DNA of 64,000 nucleotides, taken from positions 372,001 to 436,000 of the forward strand of contig NZ_JAKGAQ010000003.1 of the NCBI RefSeq assembly GCF_021532615.1, read 5' to 3'. Shown here piece by piece: positions 17,975 through 28,915 of this stretch (its first letter is position 1; every line of letters begins with the position of its first letter). The notes below the pieces were generated by a model that searched no databases, was not told where the DNA came from, and saw nothing but the letters and a program-made list of their open reading frames with translations. This DNA comes from Octadecabacter dasysiphoniae (GTDB taxonomy: Bacteria > Pseudomonadota > Alphaproteobacteria > Rhodobacterales > Rhodobacteraceae). A program made the translations under genes and the position numbers.

Positions 17975-18934
17975 ATGCTACGCCTCGCCGCTGCCTTCGC
18001 CCTTATGGCCAACACGGCCTTTGCCGATCCGGATTTCTGGAAATTTGAATGGCCTGACACGGATTTCACTGTCACGACCGTCGACAATTGGGTGGAAATC
18101 CTATCCGGTGGCCCACCCAAAGATGGCATTCCCGCAATTGATGATCCGACATTTTTGAATGTATCCGATGAGGATCGTTTAACCCCGCGTGAACCTGTCA
18201 TTACGCTGGAATTAGCGGGGGAAATTCCGCGCGCATACCCGATCCGCTACCTGATGTGGCATGAAATCGTGAACGATGAGGTGAACGGTTTTCCCGTCGC
18301 AGTGACGTTCTGCCCTTTGTGCAATTCAGGCATCACGTTCAGCCGACGCACGGCCTACGGGGTGTTGACGTTCGGTGTGTCGGGAAAGCTGCGCAATTCG
18401 GATATGATCATGTTTGATCGCGAAACCCAAAGCTGGTGGCAACAGGCCATAGGCGAGGCGATTGTTGGCGAATTGACGTCATTTGAATTGGTTACTCTGC
18501 CGTCATGGATGGAAAGCTGGTCTGAATTTCAGGCGCGCAATCCTGACGGGCTGGTGATGGATCAACCGCCGTTTTCGCGCAATTACGGGGCCAATCCGTA
18601 CGTGCGCTATGACAGTTCAAACCGCCCGTTTCTGTATTCCGGTGAATTGCCGCCTCACGATATTCCCGCACTGGCCCGCGTGGTGCGGGTTGGGGATGCC
18701 GCATGGCCGATGATACGGATCGCCGAAGCCGGAGAAATCACCGAAAATGGCGTGATATTCACATGGGCCGCAGGGCAGGCCTCAGCGCTTGATACGAACA
18801 CCATCGGGGAGGGCAGGGATGTCGGTACCGTGCGCGTGCGCGATGCAGATGGCAACAACCTTGCGCATGATGTCATGTTTGCATTTGCGTTCCATGCGTT
18901 CTGGCCTGACGGGGCGTGGATGATTGCGCGCTAG
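17975..18934 (+). CDS. DUF3179-domain exported protein
   Basis: A 319-residue protein with a signal peptide (MLRLAAAFALMANTAFA) and one DUF3179 domain. The CPLCNSG motif near residue 110 and the WxxxIGEAIVGEL region are characteristic. The domain's biochemical role is not known to me. The start at 17975 is favoured by GGAG eight bases before and by the signal peptide. The stop shares the tetranucleotide CTAG with the convergent selO. Confidence 0.85.
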   Translation: MLRLAAAFALMANTAFADPDFWKFEWPDTDFTVTTVDNWVEILSGGPPKDGIPAIDDPTFLNVSDEDRLTPREPVITLELAGEIPRAYPIRYLMWHEIVNDEVNGFPVAVTFCPLCNSGITFSRRTAYGVLTFGVSGKLRNSDMIMFDRETQSWWQQAIGEAIVGELTSFELVTLPSWMESWSEFQARNPDGLVMDQPPFSRNYGANPYVRYDSSNRPFLYSGELPPHDIPALARVVRVGDAAWPMIRIAEAGEITENGVIFTWAAGQASALDTNTIGEGRDVGTVRVRDADGNNLAHDVMFAFAFHAFWPDGAWMIAR

Positions 18935-20310
18935 GTTCCGCAGAACGTTTGCAAGACTTTCTGATCGTCATCTGGTGGAAGCATGAAATCTGGCGACATT
19001 TCAAACGGTGCGCTGATAGCGGCAAGCATCGCGTGAAACGGCGCGTAATCGCCGCCTGTTGCAGCGGTGATAACGTCTTCGATCTTATGGGTGCGCGGGA
19101 TCACCAGCGGGTTGGTCTGCCGCCACATATCATCATCAGGACCAAGGGCGCACCATTTTGCATGCCAGTCCGGCAGGAATTGCGCGGTTGCGCGATCAAG
19201 ATCGGCGAAGGTGTTGGTGAAATCCATAGGGATGTTGGCCATCTGTGCCAGCAAATCTTTGGCGAGGGCGGTTGCGTCGTCGCTATGCGCAAGGCCAAGT
19301 TTCGGCGCGAATGCTTTGGCCCATTCTGCGTCATAAAGCGCGGGAAAGCGGTTTAGAATAGCCGTGAAATCCGCAATGGCTTTGTCGGTGTCGGGCATGA
19401 TTGCCACCAATGCGGTTGCAAACTGCGCAAGGTTCCAATGGGTGATCGGGCCTTGATTGGAATAGGCATAGCGCCCCTGCCGATCAATTGAACTGAACAC
19501 CGTGTCGGGGTGATAGGTATCCATGAATGCGCAAGGGCCGTAATCAATAGTTTCGCCCGCAATCTGCACGTTATCAGTGTTCATCACACCGTGAATAAAC
19601 CCGACGGCCATCCATTTCGCGACCAGCGTCGCGTGGCGCTGCATGACCATTTCAAACAGCTCAAGCGGGTCTTTGGCGTCTGGATAATGGCGGGCGATGA
19701 CGTAATCGGTCAGCTTTTGCAGGGCTTCGACGTCTGCGCGGGCGGCAAAATACTGAAATGTTCCCACACGGATGTGGGACGCCGCCACGCGGGTAACGAT
19801 TGCACCGGGCAATAGGCCTTGTTCGCGTAAAATTTTGTCGCCCGTCGTCACGGCGGCCAGTGCTTTGGTGGTGGGGATATCAAGCGCGTCCATTGCGCAG
19901 CTCATCAGGTATTCGCGCAAGACCGGACCGACCCAAGCGCGCCCGTCACCATTTCGCGAATACGGCGTCGGACCGGATCCCTTGAGCTGAATATCGTACC
20001 GCCCTGTGGGGCCACTCACTTCGCCCAGATGCAATGCGCGGCCATCGCCAAGCTGGGCAGAAAACCCGCCAAACTGATGGCCTGCATAGACTTGCGCAAA
20101 TGGGTCGGCGCCGTCGGGGATATCATTGCCTGAAAAGATGCTTGCGGCTTCCTCGTCGCTCATCCCGGATGTGTCGAGGCCGAGGTCTGCGGCCAATGCG
20201 TGATTGAAAACAATCAGCTGGGGCGCGCTGACGGGGTCAGCAGGTTGTCTGGAATAGAACCGATCCGGCAAGGACAGGTAAGTTGTGTCAAACGATAGGG
20301 TCAGCGGCAT
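18931..20310 (-). CDS. selO: Protein adenylyltransferase SelO
   Basis: A pseudokinase-fold enzyme that transfers AMP from ATP to protein side chains and has been tied to redox stress responses. The 459-residue protein is of family length. Motifs seen are AGHQFGGFSAQLGDGRA, QLKGSGPTPYSRNGDGRA, GFIHGVMNTDNV and DYGPCAFMD. The C-terminal TFCGT keeps a cysteine at the place of selenocysteine in animal SelO. It follows an acetyltransferase gene by one base (TGATATG). Confidence 0.95.
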   Translation of the reverse strand: MPLTLSFDTTYLSLPDRFYSRQPADPVSAPQLIVFNHALAADLGLDTSGMSDEEAASIFSGNDIPDGADPFAQVYAGHQFGGFSAQLGDGRALHLGEVSGPTGRYDIQLKGSGPTPYSRNGDGRAWVGPVLREYLMSCAMDALDIPTTKALAAVTTGDKILREQGLLPGAIVTRVAASHIRVGTFQYFAARADVEALQKLTDYVIARHYPDAKDPLELFEMVMQRHATLVAKWMAVGFIHGVMNTDNVQIAGETIDYGPCAFMDTYHPDTVFSSIDRQGRYAYSNQGPITHWNLAQFATALVAIMPDTDKAIADFTAILNRFPALYDAEWAKAFAPKLGLAHSDDATALAKDLLAQMANIPMDFTNTFADLDRATAQFLPDWHAKWCALGPDDDMWRQTNPLVIPRTHKIEDVITAATGGDYAPFHAMLAAISAPFEMSPDFMLPPDDDQKVLQTFCGT

Positions 20311-20311
20311 A

Positions 20312-20761
20312 TCAAAGCATCCGTGTCATAAGGCTGTAGCGGTCGCGAAGTTCAAATCGCGCGCGGGTATACAGCCGTTGCGTGTCAAGGTCGGCGCGGT
20401 CGACTTCGAGGTGCAGCGCTTTTACCCCGACATCTGAAAGGCTGTGGGCGATTGTCATCAACGCCTCGCTCGCGATGCCGCGTTTGCGCACTTTCGGCCG
20501 AATATAAAGCTCATCGACAAAGGCGTCCATGCCGCCCAACTCCATGGACCAGCCGAAGGTAATGATCACATATCCAGTTGGTGCCTTGGCCAAACCCAAT
20601 AACCACACTGCCCCAAGAGGGGAGCCTTGCAGCAAGGGCATCAATGCCGCTTCCCGTTCGGCGTCATTACGCTCCAACCCGTATTCTTCGTGGAATGCTT
20701 TGATAAGGGGCAGAACGCGCGGTGCATCTTCGGGCGTAGCGAGGTGAATTGCAGTGGTCAT
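20312..20761 (-). CDS. GNAT-family N-acetyltransferase
   Basis: A 149-residue acetyltransferase with FVDELYIRPKVRKRGIASEAL as the acetyl-CoA-binding region (written here in part) and a C-terminal LYTRARFELRDRYSLM, typical of GNAT proteins. The ATG at 20761 is chosen because the longer frame adds an unconserved Cys-rich stretch. It is the first gene of a two-gene unit with selO. The substrate is unknown. Confidence 0.85.
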   Translation of the reverse strand: MTTAIHLATPEDAPRVLPLIKAFHEEYGLERNDAEREAALMPLLQGSPLGAVWLLGLAKAPTGYVIITFGWSMELGGMDAFVDELYIRPKVRKRGIASEALMTIAHSLSDVGVKALHLEVDRADLDTQRLYTRARFELRDRYSLMTRML

Positions 20762-21005
20762 GGCGCGGCCTTTGATCTGGGGTTGGGCCGTACATAGGGA
20801 GTTGGACGGGAAAGAACAAATGATGTGAGGGCATTGTTGGGCAGCAGGGATAGGTTTCAAGATCTGGCCCTGTAAATGCGGACAACAGCCAATAATCGCC
20901 GTTTTTGGGCCTGGCGTGTCTTCATCGTTGACCAAAAACGACGGAAATATCATTCCCACCCGTTATACTAACGATCAAGTATCAAGTATTTAGAGGACAG
21001 GACCA

Positions 21006-21767
21006 ATGAAGACACTCGTCACCACTCTCGCTCTTACGCTTTTGACCGGCAGTGCGGTTCAAGCACACATCACCATGGTCGTGGAAAATGACCAGCGCTG
21101 TATCACGTCCGATGGCGTGCCCGAACACGAAACCGGTCCATGGCGGGAAGGTGCCACCGTTGAGGAACAGGACCATGCGTTTTGCATGGACGCGACACCA
21201 GAAATTACGGACACCGTTACCCGTAACGTCCATGTATCCGGCATCACGATGACAGGGATTCCACTGCGTCCGGGCACGGCTGAATACTATGACGGGTCAA
21301 CCGAACGCGGGTATTCACGTGATCGCGCGTCAGGTTGGAATGTTGAAGGCATGGGCGGGCTGATCATGGACGCACAAAGCGGCCATGTGGATGGCAGCGG
21401 CATGTATCACTATCACGGTATCCCCTCAGAGGTGGTCAGTGACCTTGATGACGCGCTGTTTGCCTACGCCGCAGACGGGTTTGAAATCCGCTATGTTGGC
21501 GATCAGATGCAATCGTCGTGGCAGTTGAAAAGTGGAGAGCGCGAAAGCGGGCCTGGTGGCGCGCATGACGGCACCTATGTGCAGGATTATGAATTTGTCG
21601 AAGGGTCCGGCACCTTGGATGAATGCAACGGGACAATGCTGGACGGGGAATATGTCTATTTCGCAACCGATACCTTCCCGTTCTTTCCACGTTGTTTCAA
21701 AGGAACGGTGTCGAGCGATTTCATAGGTGGGCGCGGGGGCCCAACCCCACCGCCTGACAACGGCTGA
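21006..21767 (+). CDS. YHYH-domain exported protein
   Basis: A 253-residue protein with a signal peptide (cleavage near residue 20, AVQA-HI) and a YHYH domain, named for the MYHYHGIP motif near residue 137. Other family marks are GTYVQDYEFV and LDECNGTMLDGEYVYFATDTFPFFPRCFKG in part. Six cysteines suggest disulfides in the periplasm. The histidine motif hints at metal binding. A Pro/Gly-rich tail ends the protein. Function is unknown. Confidence 0.88.
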   Translation: MKTLVTTLALTLLTGSAVQAHITMVVENDQRCITSDGVPEHETGPWREGATVEEQDHAFCMDATPEITDTVTRNVHVSGITMTGIPLRPGTAEYYDGSTERGYSRDRASGWNVEGMGGLIMDAQSGHVDGSGMYHYHGIPSEVVSDLDDALFAYAADGFEIRYVGDQMQSSWQLKSGERESGPGGAHDGTYVQDYEFVEGSGTLDECNGTMLDGEYVYFATDTFPFFPRCFKGTVSSDFIGGRGGPTPPPDNG

Positions 21768-21849
21768 AACCAGTCGTTGCGTTCAATCTGGACGTGCTAG
21801 ACGATTTGATCTTGGTTGGCGCGCATAGGATTTGTCTGCATTGACGGAC

Positions 21850-22788
21850 TTATCCTAGTCGCGCCAGCCGTTCGGCCAGTAGGGCGAAAAAGCCGTCGGC
21901 GTCGATGTCCCCCATGAAGGTGCAGTTGGGGGCACGATCGGTAACGCGCCACCAATCCGCGACGGTCATACCGAGGGTCAGTTCGGATTTCGTTTCGATC
22001 TCCACATTGATGTGGCGGCCTGTGAACAGGTCCGGGCGGATCAGGTAGGCGATGACGCAGGGGTCATGCAATGGCGCGCCTTCCGATCCATATTTTTCCA
22101 TATCGAAGCGTTCGAAAAAGTCGGTCCACTCAGCGGTCATGTGGCCCACTTCGGTGCCCATGGCGCGAAAGGCGTCAATGCGTGGTTTGGTGGTGAGAGC
22201 CTTATGCGTCACATCAAGCGGCATCACAGTCAGCGGCAGGCCGGATGTGAAAACGATGTCTGCGGCGTCGGGATCAACGTAGATGTTAAATTCAGCCGTG
22301 GGGGTAATGTTCCCGCCTTCAAAAAAACCACCGCCCATCAAGACGATTTCCTCGATCGCGGATTTGATGTCTGGCGCGCGGGTGATGGCCGTGGCGATGT
22401 TGGTCAGCGGACCTAGAGGACAGAGCGTGACGGAATTGGCAGGGGCTGCGCGCAGGGTTTCAATAATCCAGTCGACCGCGTGCTGGTCTTGCAGCGGCAT
22501 GGTCGGGGCCGCAAGTTGGGGGCCATCAAGCCCGGTTTTGCCATGCACGTGTTCCGCAGTGACCAATGGCCGGTTGAGCGGGGCATCGCAGCCTGCAAAC
22601 ACCAACGTATCGGGCCTGCCCGCCAATTCACACACGATGCGCGCGTTTTTCTGGGTCAGGGCAAGTGGGACGTTGCCTGCCACGGCAGTAATGCCCAGCA
22701 CGTTTACCTCGGGCGAGGAGAGGGCGAGCAGTATGGCAACGGCGTCGTCTTGGCCGGGGTCAGTATCGATAATGATATTTCGGGTCAT
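21850..22788 (-). CDS. Inosine/uridine-preferring nucleoside hydrolase
   Basis: Hydrolyses the N-glycosidic bond of nucleosides for salvage. The 312-residue protein starts with IIIDTDPGQDDAVAILLAL, the calcium-binding DTDPGxDDA signature of the family. Also seen are LCPLGPLTNIATA, GGGFFEGGNITPTAEFNIYVDPDAA (asparagine and aspartate pocket) in part, and HDPCVIAYL near the C-terminus. Ribose specificity cannot be set from sequence. Downstream of the Rieske gene pair on the same strand. Confidence 0.93.
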   Translation of the reverse strand: MTRNIIIDTDPGQDDAVAILLALSSPEVNVLGITAVAGNVPLALTQKNARIVCELAGRPDTLVFAGCDAPLNRPLVTAEHVHGKTGLDGPQLAAPTMPLQDQHAVDWIIETLRAAPANSVTLCPLGPLTNIATAITRAPDIKSAIEEIVLMGGGFFEGGNITPTAEFNIYVDPDAADIVFTSGLPLTVMPLDVTHKALTTKPRIDAFRAMGTEVGHMTAEWTDFFERFDMEKYGSEGAPLHDPCVIAYLIRPDLFTGRHINVEIETKSELTLGMTVADWWRVTDRAPNCTFMGDIDADGFFALLAERLARLG

Positions 22789-22866
22789 GGGGGTCCTGCA
22801 TCTAGCGCAGGTTCATCCCGCTGTAATAGGTTAGCCGCCCTAACGATGAAGGCAAAGAAAAGAGTT

Positions 22867-23076
22867 TCAGACACGGCCATGGCGCGCAAGCCGTGCGTGC
22901 AGTTTTGCTGTATCTTCATGGCCAAGTTCCAGCGCAAAGATATAGGCATGTGTCAGATAAAAACACGCGGCGTCTGTGGTGTCGGTTTGGTCTGCGGCAT
23001 ATGTATAAAGCCGCACAAGGGCCGCACGATCCCCAACGGCATGGGCGGCGATCAAATCATCATCGAGCGTCGTCAT
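22867..23076 (-). CDS. Small protein coupled to Rieske oxygenase gene
   Basis: A 69-residue protein, starting MTTLDDDLIAAHA, with two or three predicted helices rich in Ala and Leu that resemble a single tetratricopeptide-like unit. Its ATG overlaps the stop of the Rieske oxygenase gene in an ATGA, so the two are translated together. A small accessory subunit or stabiliser of the oxygenase is possible, but that is inference from position only. Confidence 0.65.
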   Translation of the reverse strand: MTTLDDDLIAAHAVGDRAALVRLYTYAADQTDTTDAACFYLTHAYIFALELGHEDTAKLHARLARHGRV

Positions 23077-24224
23077 GACGCGGCAGGCGCGCCCATCTTG
23101 CCTGCGACCCAATCGTGAAAACAATGGGTGGGGCTATCCATAGCAGGTGAAAACCGCCCGCCATCAAACCCCGGTGCATTGCGCCCCTTTTGCATGCCTT
23201 CAACCACGCCGATGTCTTCTTCGAACACGCCCTTCCACAGCACCGCGTTTTCGTCCCGCATGGTTTGGTCAGTTGTCGGGGTCGCGTAGTAAAGGTGGAT
23301 ATGTTCTGCCGTTTGGTCGGTGGCCAAGGGTTGCAGGATGATGGCAAAGGCATGATCACGCTGCGCACCCAAAAGGACATTTGGATAAAGGGAAATGTAT
23401 TCCGCGCCTTCATCCCAGAACGGTCCCAAACCTGCAAAATCCGGGAATGTTTGCCCGTCGGCCCCTTTGAGCTGTCGATAAACCAACGTCCCTTGGCCGG
23501 AAAACTGGCCGGGCTGTTCAATGTGATAATGATCTTCCAGTCGTGAATAGCTGTTCAGGCCCGGATGAACCCACGGCAAATGATAGCTTTCACAGTAATT
23601 TTCGACGGCCAGTTTCCAGTTGGTCTTCACATTCAACGTAAAGGCAGAGGTCGCTCCGCCGTGGTGTAGCGGGGCGTCGTGTTCTTTCCAACGCTGCAAC
23701 AGGTCTGCATGAACAACCTCAAACGGGTCTGCGGTGCCGTCCAGATTGATAAACACGATATCGCGCCAGATGTGGCTGCGTACCTCAATCAGGCCAAGGT
23801 CGTCTTTGACGATGGCGTCATGCGTGTTGTGGCCCGCGCCGCCCACATGCGGGGTCGAAACCAGCGCGCCTTTGGTGGAATAGCACCATGAATGGTAGGG
23901 GCAGCGGATCGCGCCTTCGATCTTTCGGGGTGCATCCACAAGGATCATGCCACGGTGACGGCAGATATTTTGGAATACCCTCACATCACCGTCTTTATCG
24001 CACAGCAGCAATAGGGGAATACCCATGAAATCGATCGGCTTGGCGTCACCCGCATCCGGCACATCCGCCCCCACGGCAAGCCCCGCCCATGATGTGTGCA
24101 AAACGGCCTTCGCCTCGGCCTTGAATGTGGCGTCGTCTATATAGTGGGCGTTGGGCAGGCCATTGGCTGTCGCGACAGGGTTGCGTACCGATGTCAGGTC
24201 GCTGTCTGTGTGATCCTTGGCCAT
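23073..24224 (-). CDS. Rieske non-heme iron oxygenase, alpha subunit
   Basis: A 383-residue aromatic-ring-hydroxylating type oxygenase. The Rieske 2Fe-2S ligands are Cys88/His90 (CRHRG) and Cys108/His111 (CPYHSW). The catalytic iron motif ENYCESYHLPWVHPGL supplies two histidines. The substrate is not evident; similar proteins act on quaternary amines as well as aromatics. AGGAAAGG lies before the ATG at 24224. No reductase gene is adjacent, so electrons must come from elsewhere. Confidence 0.9.
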   Translation of the reverse strand: MAKDHTDSDLTSVRNPVATANGLPNAHYIDDATFKAEAKAVLHTSWAGLAVGADVPDAGDAKPIDFMGIPLLLLCDKDGDVRVFQNICRHRGMILVDAPRKIEGAIRCPYHSWCYSTKGALVSTPHVGGAGHNTHDAIVKDDLGLIEVRSHIWRDIVFINLDGTADPFEVVHADLLQRWKEHDAPLHHGGATSAFTLNVKTNWKLAVENYCESYHLPWVHPGLNSYSRLEDHYHIEQPGQFSGQGTLVYRQLKGADGQTFPDFAGLGPFWDEGAEYISLYPNVLLGAQRDHAFAIILQPLATDQTAEHIHLYYATPTTDQTMRDENAVLWKGVFEEDIGVVEGMQKGRNAPGFDGGRFSPAMDSPTHCFHDWVAGKMGAPAAS

Positions 24225-24560
24225 GACCAATCCTTTCCTGAGATGTACAAAGTCTAAGTGGTCAGTCCGTCGTGTGTGAGGGCCGTGCGCGACATTCACG
24301 TTTCTCACCACGACATGGCGCGCTGCTTTCTGGCACCATGTTGGCGGCGGCTTGCCCGATCACAGGATCTGCGTGCGCTGGGATTTGCCCATCGCCAAGT
24401 AGTGGCGTTGGTCCGCCGAACCAACCCGAGGTATCGCGCATTCCTTCGCGCAAAATCGGCGGTGCGGCTCGTCGCTGTCGCAGGTTGCTATCAGGCGTTC
24501 TAAATCTGTTTCACGGGGTGCCGATGCGCACCCCTTCATGCCCAAAGGAGACACTAACAA
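24225..24560. other. Intergenic region between Rieske and EF-hand genes
   Basis: No gene is supported in these 336 nt; the short open frames here have no family features. A perfect 7-bp hairpin, GGGGTGC (24515-24521) with GCACCCC (24528-24534), lies 26 nt before the EF-hand gene and could shape its 5' leader. AAAGGAG precedes that gene. Confidence 0.4.
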
Positions 24561-24809
24561 ATGTTGAAATTGACCAAACTGAGCACCCTTGCGTTCATCC
24601 TCATTGCAGGAGCCGCTTCGGCGCAAGAGGCCGATCCGAACATTGATGTGAACGGGGACGGGTTTTATAGCTTTCCCGAGGTGAGCACAATTTACCCTGA
24701 CCTGACAGATGCAGATTTCACGGCGATGGACAGCACAGGCGATGGCCTGCTGGATATGGCCGAAGTGGCCGCTGCGCAGGATGCGGGCATGATGCCTGCG
24801 GCTGAATAA
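24561..24809 (+). CDS. Exported EF-hand calcium-binding protein
   Basis: An 82-residue protein with a signal peptide (cleavage near residue 21, ASA-QE) and two EF-hand loops: DVNGDGFYSFPE (about 28-39) and DSTGDGLLDMAE (about 55-66). Both loops hold acidic residues at the ligand positions, so calcium binding is likely. It is monocistronic, with its own ribosome site and a terminator about 100 nt after the stop. A role as a small periplasmic calcium buffer or sensor is inference. Confidence 0.85.
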   Translation: MLKLTKLSTLAFILIAGAASAQEADPNIDVNGDGFYSFPEVSTIYPDLTDADFTAMDSTGDGLLDMAEVAAAQDAGMMPAAE

Positions 24810-24912
24810 TACCTCCCAAGAAGACCCCTACGACCACTCCCTAGAATCAGGATGGCCTTCACTCTGCCGTTCTGCGCACCTTATGCGTCCCCCAAGCGTA
24901 TGGGGTGCTGTT

Positions 24913-24946
24913 CCCCCGGTCCGTTACAGGATCGGGGGGCTTTTTT
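24913..24946 (+). terminator. Rho-independent terminator
   Basis: CCCCCGGTCC (24913-24922) pairs with GGATCGGGGG (24929-24938), one G-T wobble, followed by six T. It ends the EF-hand transcript. Confidence 0.85.
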
Positions 24947-24964
24947 GTTTGAGGGTTTCTAAAT

Positions 24965-26005
24965 TCAGGCTGTCTTGAGGGATCGGGCCGTTTTGAACGA
25001 CACCAATGTACGTGATGTCGTGTCCCACAGGTTCAGGCGTGCGCATTTGAACGACTCGCCCAATGTCATGCGTCCGCAATCGATCAGTTCCTCGTGATCG
25101 TCCAGCACGTCCTTCAGACGATAGAACGGAATACGCGAATACAGGTGATGCACATGATGGATGCCGATATTGGCCGAAAACCACCGCAGGATCGGGGGGA
25201 GGTCATAGTGGGATGACCCGTGCAAAGCCGCATCATGAAGCTGCCAGTCTTCGGTTTCGTCCCATTGGGTCTGTTCAAACTGGTGCTGGACGTAAAACAG
25301 CCATACGCCCACGGACGCCGCGATCAGGGTAGAGGGCAAAAACACCAAGAACAGCGCGGACCAGTCACCTAAATAGACGATGATTGTAAGCAATGCCAAA
25401 AGCGCGGCATTCGTGCCCATGGCCGACACCCAGTATTTGCGTCCCTGATCCATGCACGACAAAGGCAGGCGGTGTTGCAGCAAAAACAAATAGGTCGGGC
25501 CAAGGCCGAACATCACCAGCGGGTGGCGATAAGCGCGATAAAGAAGGCGGCCAAACGGTGTGCGCTGGTGGTATTCTTCGATTGTAAGGGTCATCACATC
25601 GCCGATGCCGCGAAAACCAAGGTCTCCGGCGTGGCTGTGATGGATCGAATGGGTCCGTCGCCACACGTCATAAGGTGTCAGGGTAACTACGCCCAAAACG
25701 CGGCCAACCCAATCTGATACGTTTCGATTGTCATAAAACGATCCGTGCCCGCAATCGTGTTGGATGCAAAACAGACGCAGCAGAAACATGCCGTTCACCA
25801 CAGAAATCGCGAATGCGCCGAGGTAGCTGTATTGTGCAACCCAGCAGGCAACGACCCAAAGGCCGATAAACGGAATGGCACTCACGGCGAGTTCGAAGTT
25901 TGAACGCGCCGCATTCGGTTCCCGGTATTTGGCAAGGATACGGACCCAGTCCCGCGCGGCCATGTTGGTGTTGGGCGTGTCGGGGGGGCTGATGATGTGT
26001 GTCAT
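24965..26005 (-). CDS. Fatty acid desaturase
   Basis: A 346-residue membrane di-iron enzyme introducing double bonds in acyl chains. The three histidine boxes are present: HDCGHGSF (about 89-96), HSIHHSH (about 124-130) and HHVHHL (about 275-280). Four transmembrane helices surround them. Which bond it makes, and whether the substrate is a lipid or a carotenoid-like chain, cannot be told. It stands alone on the minus strand, 17 nt after the neighbouring terminator. Confidence 0.92.
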   Translation of the reverse strand: MTHIISPPDTPNTNMAARDWVRILAKYREPNAARSNFELAVSAIPFIGLWVVACWVAQYSYLGAFAISVVNGMFLLRLFCIQHDCGHGSFYDNRNVSDWVGRVLGVVTLTPYDVWRRTHSIHHSHAGDLGFRGIGDVMTLTIEEYHQRTPFGRLLYRAYRHPLVMFGLGPTYLFLLQHRLPLSCMDQGRKYWVSAMGTNAALLALLTIIVYLGDWSALFLVFLPSTLIAASVGVWLFYVQHQFEQTQWDETEDWQLHDAALHGSSHYDLPPILRWFSANIGIHHVHHLYSRIPFYRLKDVLDDHEELIDCGRMTLGESFKCARLNLWDTTSRTLVSFKTARSLKTA

Positions 26006-26158
26006 ATAATGTAAAGGGCCTGCCGTTTGTTCATTGCGATGTTGCTATAGCAAACCACAGGTTAAGCAAATGCGCATTTGACGCAGGGTAACGTACATGG
26101 CCCCACCAGCGATCTGGCGGGGCACATATTTCCGGTATGGCGGTGTTGGGTGATTGGC

Positions 26159-26722
26159 CTAGACTTCGCCGCGTGACAGGGCCGCAACACCTGTGCGGGC
26201 CATTTCAACCAGTCCGATGGGGCGCATGAGGTCTGCGAAAGCATCGATTTTCTCGCTCGTGCCCGTGATCTCGAACGTGAAGGATTCAAGCGTGCTGTCG
26301 ACCACGTTGGCGCGAAACACATCAGCAAGGCGCAGCATTTCCATGCGGTCATCGCCTTTTCCTGCGACCTTGAACAAAGCCAGTTCGCGTTCCACCGCGC
26401 GGCCTTCGACCGTCAGGTCATGGACTTCGTGGACCGTCACGATTCGACCCAGCTGGGCGCAAATCTGGTTGATCGTCTGCGGCGTGCCGATGGTTACAAC
26501 TGTAATGCGCGACTGGTGGCCGGTATGATCCACCTCAGCGACGGTCAGGCTTTCGATGTTGTAGCCGCGCCCTGCAAACAGTCCGATGACACGGGCCAGA
26601 ACCCCTGGTTCGTTTTCGACAAGAACAGCCAGCGTGTGGCGTTCTTCGACATCGCTAAAGTTGGGGCGAAGGTTGTAGGCAGAATGGCTCGTGGAGCCTT
26701 GTTTGATCTTGAGTGGGGACAT
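26159..26722 (-). CDS. ilvN: Acetolactate synthase small (regulatory) subunit
   Basis: Regulatory subunit of acetohydroxyacid synthase, giving valine feedback inhibition. The 187-residue protein has an N-terminal ACT domain (HTLAVLVENEPGVLARVIGLF, seen in part near residues 29-49) and the family C-terminal domain. The ATG at 26722 is chosen from the GGAAAA site and conserved start of the ACT domain. It is 69 nt downstream of ilvI, and that spacer holds two perfect hairpins. Confidence 0.95.
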   Translation of the reverse strand: MSPLKIKQGSTSHSAYNLRPNFSDVEERHTLAVLVENEPGVLARVIGLFAGRGYNIESLTVAEVDHTGHQSRITVVTIGTPQTINQICAQLGRIVTVHEVHDLTVEGRAVERELALFKVAGKGDDRMEMLRLADVFRANVVDSTLESFTFEITGTSEKIDAFADLMRPIGLVEMARTGVAALSRGEV

Positions 26723-26748
26723 TTTGATTTTCCTATAGGGCTGTGGGG

Positions 26749-26791
26749 CAAACTCTTTCAAAGAGTTTGGGCAAATTCCTTTGGCAGGAAT

Positions 26792-26793
<2 letters not shown>
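26749..26793. repeat. Two hairpins between ilvI and ilvN
   Basis: CAAACTCTTT (26749-26758) is inverted perfectly at 26760-26769, and three bases later AAATTCCT (26773-26780) is inverted perfectly at 26786-26793 with a 5-nt loop. The second one overlaps the ilvI stop codon. They resemble in layout, not sequence, the paired palindromes after cysE. Confidence 0.6.
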
Positions 26794-28552
<1,759 letters not shown>

Positions 28553-28615
28553 TGTTTTTTCCCTAGTTCTACGTGTGTGTCAGCAAGTGTTTGTTTCGTC
28601 GTTGTTCTGTCGCAT

Positions 28616-28682
28616 AAAAAAGCCCCCGAAGTTTCGGAGGCGCATGGGAACCAATATGGTCAACCTTTACAGGCCCATGCGC
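28616..28682 (-). promoter_or_regulatory. Transcription attenuator of ilvI-ilvN
   Basis: On the minus strand GCGCATGGG (28682-28674) can pair perfectly with CCCATGCGC (28648-28640). A second stem, GCCTCCGAA (28641-28633) with TTCGGGGGC (28630-28622), is followed by six T and is a terminator. The two stems share bases 28640-28641, so they compete. The upstream arm lies inside the leader peptide, so a ribosome that finishes the peptide would cover it and let the terminator form, while one stalled at Leu/Ile/Val codons would free it. Confidence 0.75.
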
Positions 28683-28714
28683 GGTCTTCCTACAAGTACA
28701 AGAATGCGTAGCAT
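28667..28714 (-). CDS. ilv leader peptide
   Basis: A 15-codon frame, MLRILVLVGRPRMGL, with AAAGGAG seven bases before its ATG. Six of its first eight residues after Met are Leu, Ile or Val, the end products of the pathway served by the genes downstream. An ATG five bases further upstream opens another frame (MRCYAFLYL) but is too close to the ribosome site and lacks the expected codons. The peptide overlaps the first arm of the attenuator. Confidence 0.75.
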   Translation of the reverse strand: MLRILVLVGRPRMGL

Positions 28715-28915
28715 CTCATGGCTCCTTTAGCGTTGAAGGGTTTATGCCTAGACGGGTCGAAGGGGTCAACAGTCAGAATCGCGAAAATGTCGTTTGGAGG
28801 TGTTTTTTCGCAACTTTCTTTCTGGGGTCGCCTGGGGCTTGGTTAACAGCGCGGCCGACTATGGTTGTCGTTGTTTCATCGGACGAAACAATTAACCAGC
28901 TTTGGTGGCAGTAAC

